Shown: positions 1 through 5,428 of the stretch, piece by piece
Position numbering within the stretch: the stretch's first letter is position 1
Layout of the letters: each line of letters opens with the position of its first letter
Source: Burkholderia sp.
GTDB taxonomy: Bacteria > Pseudomonadota > Gammaproteobacteria > Burkholderiales > Burkholderiaceae
Assembly: GCA_028292565.1 (NCBI GenBank)
Contig: JAQGMD010000196.1
Coordinates: forward strand, 1-7,598
DNA: 7,598 nucleotides
Direction of reading: 5' to 3'
Notes under the pieces: generated by a model
What the model was told of the DNA's origin: nothing
Databases searched by the model: none
What the model saw: only the letters and a program-made list of their open reading frames with translations
Program-made: the position numbers and the translations under genes

Positions 1-953
1 ATTGGTATCTTCCAGGAGGCAAACTTGAGCCGGGCGAGCGTGCGGAGCAGGCGCTCCAACGCGAATTGCTGGAAGAGCTCGGCATAGTCATCGAACCGCA
101 GTCGATACGCTATTTGTATACGGTCACCGGCCCGGCTTACGGGCAAGACGCGGAAGTCGAATTGATCTGCTTTGCCGCCGACTGGCAAAACATCCCGCGG
201 CCCTACGGCGAGATCAGTGAAGTGGAATGGATCGATTTTCGCGATCAGGAACGCCTGGCGCCGGCGGTGAAGATTCTTTGCGCGGAGTGGCTCGTGGATG
301 CGCGGGAGTCGTGGCAGCCCCGACTCGTCGCACTTGCATCTGCGAGCAGTGATGACGATGGCGCGCACGACATCAGCCACTTGCACCGTGTCTGGCAGGC
401 TGCTCGCACAATGATGGCGGATCACCCGGAAGCCGACGAGCTCATCGTCCAGGCCGCGTGTTATCTGCATGACCTGGTCAACCTGCCGAAGAACCATCCG
501 GAACGCCACCTCGCGTCGCGGCAGGCGGCGAAAATCGCATGTGACAAACTGGCTACGGCCGGCTTTCCGACATCAAAACTCGAGAGCGTTGGGCATGCGA
601 TTGAGGCGCACAGTTTTTCTGCGGCAATCGCGCCGCTGACGCTCGAGGCGAAGATTGTGCAGGATGCGGATCGGCTTGATGCGCTCGGCGCTGTCGGACT
701 TGCGCGGATGTTTTATACGGCGGGCCGTATGGGTTCATCGCTCGCACATCCCATCGATCCCTTGGCATTGGAGCGAGAGATGGATGATCGCGCGTATGCG
801 CTTGACCATATTGAACGCAAGCTGGCGACGCTTCCAGCGACCATGCAAACGGAGGCCGGGCGGAAATTGGGAGATGCCCGTCTCGCCTGGCTTCGGGCTT
901 TTCGCGACACCTTCGTGGCGGATTGGGGACCGGAAGGGACCGCCATTCAATAG
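1..953 (+). CDS. Nudix hydrolase-HD domain fusion protein, 5'-truncated
   Basis: The reading frame is open from the left edge (first full codon at 3) to TAG at 951-953, giving 316 visible residues; the true start lies outside the window. The first residues form a complete Nudix box (G6, E12, R20, E21, E24, E25, G27, matching GX5EX7REUXEEXGU), the Mg2+ and pyrophosphate site of nucleoside-diphosphate-X hydrolases. The Nudix fold continues to about residue 105. After an Asp/Ser-rich linker comes an HD-type metal phosphohydrolase domain (about 122-270): an HDxxH segment at 122-126, the central HD pair H156-D157, H203, and an Asp-rich segment at 221-226 in QDADRLDALG. This pattern resembles small HD hydrolases of the YpgQ/YedJ kind. 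Both catalytic signatures look intact. Inference: a two-step or two-substrate nucleotide clean-up enzyme, probably cytosolic, as no signal peptide or membrane segment is visible in this part. The substrate is unknown. Domain calls are firm; function is not. Confidence 0.88.
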   Translation, partial: WYLPGGKLEPGERAEQALQRELLEELGIVIEPQSIRYLYTVTGPAYGQDAEVELICFAADWQNIPRPYGEISEVEWIDFRDQERLAPAVKILCAEWLVDARESWQPRLVALASASSDDDGAHDISHLHRVWQAARTMMADHPEADELIVQAACYLHDLVNLPKNHPERHLASRQAAKIACDKLATAGFPTSKLESVGHAIEAHSFSAAIAPLTLEAKIVQDADRLDALGAVGLARMFYTAGRMGSSLAHPIDPLALEREMDDRAYALDHIERKLATLPATMQTEAGRKLGDARLAWLRAFRDTFVADWGPEGTAIQ

Positions 954-1028
954 GACGCAGGATGGGTAAAGCGTGTGCGACACGATACGGAATGCACCTT
1001 CACATCGTCCGCCTCTCCAACCGAACTC

Positions 1029-1049
1029 TGGCCCGAACCCGAAGGGCCA
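1029..1049. terminator. Possible weak hairpin between convergent genes
   Basis: TGGCCC at 1029-1034 pairs with GGGCCA at 1044-1049 across a 9-base loop. This is the clearest inverted repeat I found in the 152-bp gap between the convergent stops at 953 and 1106, the expected place for a shared terminator. Neither strand has a T-run after the stem, so it does not meet the usual criteria for an intrinsic terminator. It may only be an attenuating structure or chance. The rest of the gap shows nothing recognisable. Confidence 0.22.
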
Positions 1050-1105
1050 AGAATCGCTATAGGGTATCACTTGGGCGGAGAAAGCTACCATCAGCCGTGC
1101 TCAGA

Positions 1106-3286
1106 CTACGTTCTTCCCGCTATGAAATCGTCGAACTGCTCGCAGGGCAGCGGGTGGCTGAACAGGTAGCCCTGGTAAGCAGCGCAGCCTTGCATCGCCA
1201 GAAAATCCCGCTGGGCTTCGGCTTCAACCCCCTCAGCCAGCACCGCCAATCCAAGCGTTTTTCCCAATGCCACGACGGTGCGCGCTATCGCTGCATCATT
1301 CGGATCCGTCAATACGTCTCGCACGAAGGACCGATCGATTTTCAGTTGATCCAGCGGCAAGCGCTTGAGGTAAGAGAGCGACGAATATCCAGTGCCAAAA
1401 TCGTCCAGGGAGAAGCCCACTCCCACCGCCTTGAGCCTCGTCATTTTGTCGATAGTGTCGTCAACGTTATTTACCAGCACGCTTTCGGTAAGCTCGAGCT
1501 TGAGCATGGCAGGATCCGCTCCGGTTCTTTCAAGCGTGGCCATCACCTGCTCCGCAAAATCCAGTTGCCGAAACTGGCTGGCGCTCACATTCACCGCCAT
1601 CGTGAGGTTCACCGTGTTCGGCCGGGTTGCCCAACTGCTCAGCTTCTCGCAGGCGCTATTGAGCACCCACTCTCCCAACGGGAGAATGAGTCCGGTCTCC
1701 TCAGCCAGCGGAATAAACTCGGCAGGCGACACCATGCCGCGCGCAGGATGCAACCAGCGCACCAGCGCCTCTGCTCCAATGATGTTTTCATCAAAATCGG
1801 CCTGGGGCTGGTACTGCAGAAAGAACTGCTTATCCTGCAAAGCTTTGCGCAGGTCGGCGTCCAGCTCCATGCGCGCCGCGACCGCCGCCTGCATCGCCGG
1901 ATCGAAGAAGCACACGGAATTGCGGCCCGCTGCCTTCGCTTGGTACATGGCAATGTCCGCGCGTTTGAGCAAATCGTCAACGGTTTCCTTGCCGCCGCCG
2001 AACAAGGTGACGCCTATGCTTGGAGTAGCGTTGTAGTGTTCATAACCGTGCAGCGAAAAAGGGAGATGAAATGCGCCGAGGATTTTCCCGGCAATGGCAC
2101 TTGCCCGAGCATTAGCCTGCTCGAGTCCCTCGCCAAGATGAGTGAGCATGACGACGTATTCGTCACCTCCGAAGCGGGCGACCGTGTCACTCTCATGCAC
2201 GGTCGCCGTGAGGCGCCTGGCGACCTGCCGCAGCAGCAGGTCGCCCTTGTCATGGCCGGAAGTATCGTTCAGGGTCTTGAAGTTATCGAGATCGATCAAC
2301 AGCACAGCACCTTTCTGCCCGATGCGCGCAGCTTCGAGCAGCGCATGTTGCAACCGGTCGGTCAACAGGGACCGGTTCGGCAGTCCTGTGAGCGCATCGT
2401 AAAACGCGAGATGATGCACTTCACGCTCGGCCGCAATGCGTTGCGTAATATCGGTTTTGATACAGAAAATCGATTTCGGGCGCCCGTCCGGATCGCTGAC
2501 CAGGGTCCAATGATTTTCCACGACCAACGGGGTGCCGTCCCGATGCCGCTCATCGATCTGTCCGAAGAAATCTCCCTTCGCCAGCACGACCTTCGTGGCC
2601 ACGCGAAGCTGCTCGGGATCGCCGTACGGGATGTCACTGATCGAGCTGCCTACCGCTTCCTCCGGCGTCCATCCATGCAGTCTTTCAGCGCCTTTGTTCC
2701 AGTAAAGGATCTTGCCGTCCAGTCCGCGCACGACGATCGCGTCTCTTGCCTGATCGAGCAACGCGGCCTGGTCACGGATCCGCGCGTCGGACTTCTGTCG
2801 CTCTTCCTCCGCTTTTTTTTGCTCGCTCAGGTCGACCATCGCGCCGACCACACGCACGGCTTTCCCGTCGCTGCCTCGAATGATGAAACCGCGGTCCAGA
2901 ATATGCGCATGAGTGCCGTCGTTGCGCTGGAATCGGTATTCATCGCTCCAGTTTTCGTCGTCGCCGTCAATGGCGGCCTGAATGCCGCTGAATATCCGTT
3001 CTTTGTCTTCGGGATGGATCCGATTGATCCACCACTCGATGTCGGCCTCTATCTCCGTCGATGAGAAACCGAACAGTACATGAATATTCTCGTTCCACCA
3101 CAGCGTGCCGGAGATGAGGTCCCAATCCCAGATCGCGTCGGTGGTCGCCTTGGCAATAATCTTGAATCGCTCCTCGCTTTCGCGAAGGCGTTCGGCCGAC
3201 TCTACCGCGATGATGCTTTGTATGGCTCCCAGCTCGTCTTTGACTCGTTGCAACTGGTCACGAAGCGCTTGAAGTTGCTTTTCCAT
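1106..3286 (-). CDS. PAS-PAS-GGDEF-EAL cyclic-di-GMP cyclase/phosphodiesterase
   Basis: This is a 726-residue hybrid signalling enzyme for cyclic di-GMP. From the ATG at 3286: a short coiled coil (1-36), a PAS/PAC sensor (about 37-158), a second PAS (about 171-283), a GGDEF cyclase domain (about 285-460) and a C-terminal EAL phosphodiesterase domain (about 475-722). GGDEF features include DALTGLPNR at 297-305, metal-binding D332, and the signature GGDEY at 373-377 with a conservative F-to-Y change. The inhibitory I-site RxxD reads HESD (364-367), so its Arg is missing. The EAL domain keeps the catalytic set: E506-A-L, N566, E598, D628-D629, K649, E685 and Q705. It should therefore hydrolyse c-di-GMP and may also make it. 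No membrane segment is seen, so the PAS pair probably senses a cytosolic signal or bound cofactor. The start was chosen because AGGAG lies 6 bases before it. The frame stays open to GTG at 3487 (793 residues), but that start has no well-spaced ribosome site and the extra 67 residues form no known domain. The gap to the HTH-TPR gene (288 bp, or 87 bp with the longer start) suggests separate transcription. Confidence 0.93.
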   Translation of the reverse strand: MEKQLQALRDQLQRVKDELGAIQSIIAVESAERLRESEERFKIIAKATTDAIWDWDLISGTLWWNENIHVLFGFSSTEIEADIEWWINRIHPEDKERIFSGIQAAIDGDDENWSDEYRFQRNDGTHAHILDRGFIIRGSDGKAVRVVGAMVDLSEQKKAEEERQKSDARIRDQAALLDQARDAIVVRGLDGKILYWNKGAERLHGWTPEEAVGSSISDIPYGDPEQLRVATKVVLAKGDFFGQIDERHRDGTPLVVENHWTLVSDPDGRPKSIFCIKTDITQRIAAEREVHHLAFYDALTGLPNRSLLTDRLQHALLEAARIGQKGAVLLIDLDNFKTLNDTSGHDKGDLLLRQVARRLTATVHESDTVARFGGDEYVVMLTHLGEGLEQANARASAIAGKILGAFHLPFSLHGYEHYNATPSIGVTLFGGGKETVDDLLKRADIAMYQAKAAGRNSVCFFDPAMQAAVAARMELDADLRKALQDKQFFLQYQPQADFDENIIGAEALVRWLHPARGMVSPAEFIPLAEETGLILPLGEWVLNSACEKLSSWATRPNTVNLTMAVNVSASQFRQLDFAEQVMATLERTGADPAMLKLELTESVLVNNVDDTIDKMTRLKAVGVGFSLDDFGTGYSSLSYLKRLPLDQLKIDRSFVRDVLTDPNDAAIARTVVALGKTLGLAVLAEGVEAEAQRDFLAMQGCAAYQGYLFSHPLPCEQFDDFIAGRT

Positions 3287-3292
3287 CGACTG

Positions 3293-3297
3293 CTCCT
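3293..3297 (-). promoter_or_regulatory. Ribosome binding site that decides the GGDEF-EAL start
   Basis: On the - strand AGGAG is followed by 6 bases and then ATG at 3286. This is the best-spaced Shine-Dalgarno among the candidate starts. The ATG at 3343 has only a cramped GAAGG two bases away, the ATG at 3352 has GGAAAG too far upstream, and the GTG at 3487 has AGGAG 13 bases away. Confidence 0.6.
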
Positions 3298-3574
3298 GTA
3301 TTCCGATCACTGCCGGCGTTGCATCTTTGGAATCATGCGACATCACCTTCATAAATGCAAAGTCTTTCCGGACACCATTCAGTTCCTGAAACAGTCTTAT
3401 GAAAAACGGGAAGGCCGGCTGGTGTTGACTGCGGCGGATTTGAATAAAGGGATCAATCGCTGCTATCACGCGATCAACAAAGTACACGGTGAAGCTATTG
3501 CTCCTGGCGCAATTGGTTTACAGTAAGTCGGCGGCAACAACGGGAGGGCGCGGTACGACGCAACAAATCACGAG

Positions 3575-4387
3575 CTAACGCTTCAGCCGGTGATACTCGC
3601 TATAGTGTCGAATCGCCGCCTTCGGCTGATCAAGAACCTCATGCAACCGTGCAGCGTTATAGTGTGCATCCGCCATGTGCGGATCGAGGCTGAGCGCCGC
3701 CTTGTAGCACTTCAGCGCTTCAGGGATACTCCTGAGCTCCTCGTAAACAATGCCCAGGTTGAAATATATGAGGTTAGCGCCGGGACAATGCACCAGCGCT
3801 TCCTGGCACACTGCAAACGCTTCGATGTACTGCTCGCCCTCAATCAACAGGCAGCTGAGGTTGATGTAGGCCTCGACGTATTTCTGGTCGATGTCGATCG
3901 CCCTTTCGTAATACTCGATGGCGCGCACCGGGTCGCTCACTTCCAGCTTCACGGCCGCATTGAACCATCCTGACGCGGAGAGGTTCGGCCCTGCGCCCGG
4001 CACATCGACCGGCGCTAGCGCCAGCACATTATCGGTTTGCCCGGTTTCGGTGAAATCGATGACGAGCTGCCCCTGGACATTTCTCATGCCTCCCGCATCC
4101 CTTACCACCAGCTCTTTGCCGGCGACGGAAATACGCAGGCTTGCCGGTGACGAAGAATTGCCGTCCTTGCCGAGTTTCCTGAGAAAGTGCGCCGTTTTGT
4201 GCGGCGGAATACCGGCCGTATGCAGTTCATGCGCTTTGCGCATCATCACGACGTCGTTGAAGGAGAACAGGTATTCGCGCCGTTTGCCGCGCACAGGGTT
4301 GATGAAGCCATCTTTGACGAGGCTGGCGACCACCCGCCGACTGATGCCATATTTTTTCTGGATGTCAGCAATCGTGAAGCTTTTCAT
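3575..4387 (-). CDS. MerR-type HTH protein with C-terminal TPR repeats, next to ku
   Basis: This 270-residue protein has three parts. Residues 1-72 look like a MerR-type winged helix: FTIADIQKKYGISRR for the first helices, a wing around PVRGKRREY, and the helical RKAHELHTAGIPPHKTAHFL segment. The usual MerR LRYYE motif is replaced by VASLVKDG, and no Cys-rich metal site or drug-binding effector domain follows. Residues 82-115 are a short beta-rich stretch ending GQLVIDF. Residues 138-270 hold about three and a half TPR repeats (starting near 138, 172, 206 and 240), which normally form a protein-binding surface. The ATG at 4387 is 6 bp after the ku stop, and there is no clear Shine-Dalgarno before it, which fits translational coupling to ku. 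Inference: a DNA-binding protein, or one using an HTH fold for protein contacts, that regulates or assists the Ku/LigD repair genes through a TPR partner. I do not know a characterised homologue or gene name. It could also be an unrelated regulator that merely shares the message. Confidence 0.87.
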   Translation of the reverse strand: MKSFTIADIQKKYGISRRVVASLVKDGFINPVRGKRREYLFSFNDVVMMRKAHELHTAGIPPHKTAHFLRKLGKDGNSSSPASLRISVAGKELVVRDAGGMRNVQGQLVIDFTETGQTDNVLALAPVDVPGAGPNLSASGWFNAAVKLEVSDPVRAIEYYERAIDIDQKYVEAYINLSCLLIEGEQYIEAFAVCQEALVHCPGANLIYFNLGIVYEELRSIPEALKCYKAALSLDPHMADAHYNAARLHEVLDQPKAAIRHYSEYHRLKR

Positions 4388-4393
4388 GCCGCG

Positions 4394-5290
4394 CTACTTT
4401 TTGGCTCGCGTTTTCTTCGCAGGCGCCGGCTCCTCGGCCGCCGCTACGCGCTTCGCGCTCTTGCGCGGCTTTGCGGCGTCACTCTTTGCAGCTCCGCTTT
4501 TGGCCGGCGCGCCCTTGCTTGCCAGGCTTTGCCGCAATGCCTCCATCAGGTCGATGACCTGGGCGCTTCCGGTTTCAGGCTCTTCGGATACGGTGATTTC
4601 CTGCCCGGCGATTTTCGCGTCGACCGCCGCCTCGATGCGCTTCATCACTTCGTCCTCATACTCGTTCGGGTCGAACTCATCCTGCGTAATCTGCTCGATC
4701 AACTGGACCGCAAGTTCGAGCTCAGGTTTCTTTACCTCGGTCAGGTCCACCCCCAACTCTTTCATCGAGCGCACTTCCTTGGCATAAAGAAGCTGCTGCA
4801 GCACCAGCCCGCCTTCCGGAGACGGCCGTACCTGGACAGTATAAGATTTTCCCCTCCACGCCCAGCGCGCGAGCGCGCAACGATTGGTCTTGCGCATGCC
4901 CTCGTAGAGCAGCGTGTAGGGTTTGTCGCCACGCTTGTCGGGCGTCAGGTAGTACGCCTTGTCGTAGTAAATCGGGTCGATGGCGCCGTCCGGAATGAAC
5001 GCCACGATATCGACCGTGTGCGTGCCTTTTTCTTCCAGGACCTTTAACTCCTCAGGCGAGAAACTCACGTACTGGTCTTTGGTGAATTCATAGCCCTTGA
5101 TCATCTCGGAACGTTCGACCACCACCTGCTCCTTGATGCAGATGTACTGCTGTTTTAGCCGCGAGCCGCAGGCCTTGTGCAGCAGATTGAATGAGATCGC
5201 ATCCTTGGCCTGGGTCGCCGGGTAAACCTTTACCGGAATGGATACCAGGCCAAAGGATAACGAAAGATCGGCAATGGATCTGGCAGCCAT
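4394..5290 (-). CDS. ku: Ku protein, DNA end-binding factor of bacterial NHEJ
   Basis: This 298-residue Ku homologue should act as a homodimeric ring that threads onto double-strand DNA ends and recruits LigD. The start ATG at 5290 gives the standard bacterial Ku beginning, MAARSIADLSLSFGLVSIPV, and has AGAGGT just upstream. The Ku beta-barrel core covers about residues 10-195, including ISFNLLHKACGSRLKQQY, the IDPIYYDKAYYLTPDK strand region and KTNRCALARW. The conserved helical block with FDPNEYEDE and AKIAGQEI follows (205-232). The last 40 residues are a Lys/Ala/Pro-rich tail, beginning near 258, with about 13 basic residues. In bacterial Ku proteins such extended basic tails add DNA contacts, while the conserved C-terminal region before them binds LigD. 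The gene lies 138 bp downstream of ligD on the same strand, and the HTH-TPR gene follows after 6 bp. Upstream in-frame codons (TTG at 5398) would add 36 residues not expected in Ku. Confidence 0.97.
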   Translation of the reverse strand: MAARSIADLSLSFGLVSIPVKVYPATQAKDAISFNLLHKACGSRLKQQYICIKEQVVVERSEMIKGYEFTKDQYVSFSPEELKVLEEKGTHTVDIVAFIPDGAIDPIYYDKAYYLTPDKRGDKPYTLLYEGMRKTNRCALARWAWRGKSYTVQVRPSPEGGLVLQQLLYAKEVRSMKELGVDLTEVKKPELELAVQLIEQITQDEFDPNEYEDEVMKRIEAAVDAKIAGQEITVSEEPETGSAQVIDLMEALRQSLASKGAPAKSGAAKSDAAKPRKSAKRVAAAEEPAPAKKTRAKK

Positions 5291-5296
5291 GTTTGC

Positions 5297-5302
5297 ACCT
5301 CT
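5297..5302 (-). promoter_or_regulatory. Ribosome binding site of ku
   Basis: AGAGGT on the - strand, with the GG ending 7 bases before the ATG at 5290. It fixes the ku start at the position that also matches the conserved family N-terminus, against the longer open frame beginning with TTG at 5398. Confidence 0.65.
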
Positions 5303-5390
5303 ATGGTTTGAGTAACGTGTCCCCTCTTCAAGGATTGCCGCCCGGACAGAGGCGCGTGTTGATCCAGATCGAGGTGTCGCCTGCGGGAAA

Positions 5391-5426
5391 TTGAGCAAAC
5401 TCAGTTAAGCAAGCGCAATTAAGCAA
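5391..5426. repeat. Three octamers TTRAGCAA at exact 14-bp spacing, ligD-ku gap
   Basis: On the + strand TTGAGCAA (5391-5398), TTAAGCAA (5405-5412) and TTAAGCAA (5419-5426) are each separated by 6 bases, giving an exact 14-bp period. On the coding (-) strand the unit reads TTGCTYAA. The array begins 2 bp after the ligD stop codon and ends about 100 bp before the ku start. The first copy is also an inverted repeat, TTG-AG-CAA. The array could be a set of protein-binding half sites or a degenerate tandem duplication. The rest of the 138-bp gap shows no convincing sigma-70 promoter and no terminator. Confidence 0.6.
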
Positions 5427-5428
5427 AA

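Noticed and set aside
66..953. TTG at 66 as the start of the Nudix-HD gene
   Set aside because: The codons before it, from position 3, encode the first half of a perfect Nudix box, so this is an internal Leu codon of a gene that begins outside the window.
923..3064. A 713-codon open frame on the + strand opposite the GGDEF-EAL gene
   Set aside because: It is in exact codon register with the real gene on the other strand, where rare use of TTA, CTA and TCA codons keeps the antisense frame free of stops. The protein is Arg/His-rich with no recognisable domain, whereas the - strand protein has complete catalytic motifs.
3488..3574. The gap between the HTH-TPR gene and the longest possible GGDEF-EAL frame, checked for a terminator or small gene
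   Set aside because: No inverted repeat with a T-run, no convincing promoter and no small coding frame with a ribosome site was seen.
4187..5047. A 286-codon + strand open frame opposite ku and the HTH-TPR gene
   Set aside because: It is the same register-matched antisense frame, spans two well-supported genes, and has low-complexity Arg/Leu-rich content with no domain.
5291..5340. A possible sigma-70 promoter for ku (TTGAAG, 17 bp, AACCAT on the - strand)
   Set aside because: The -10 element matches poorly and there is no supporting extended -10 or UP element, so it is not strong enough to list as a feature.
5291..5398. A 36-residue N-terminal extension of Ku from TTG at 5398
   Set aside because: The conserved Ku N-terminus and a good ribosome site both point to the ATG at 5290. 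The extension would overlap the first copy of the octamer array and has no domain character.
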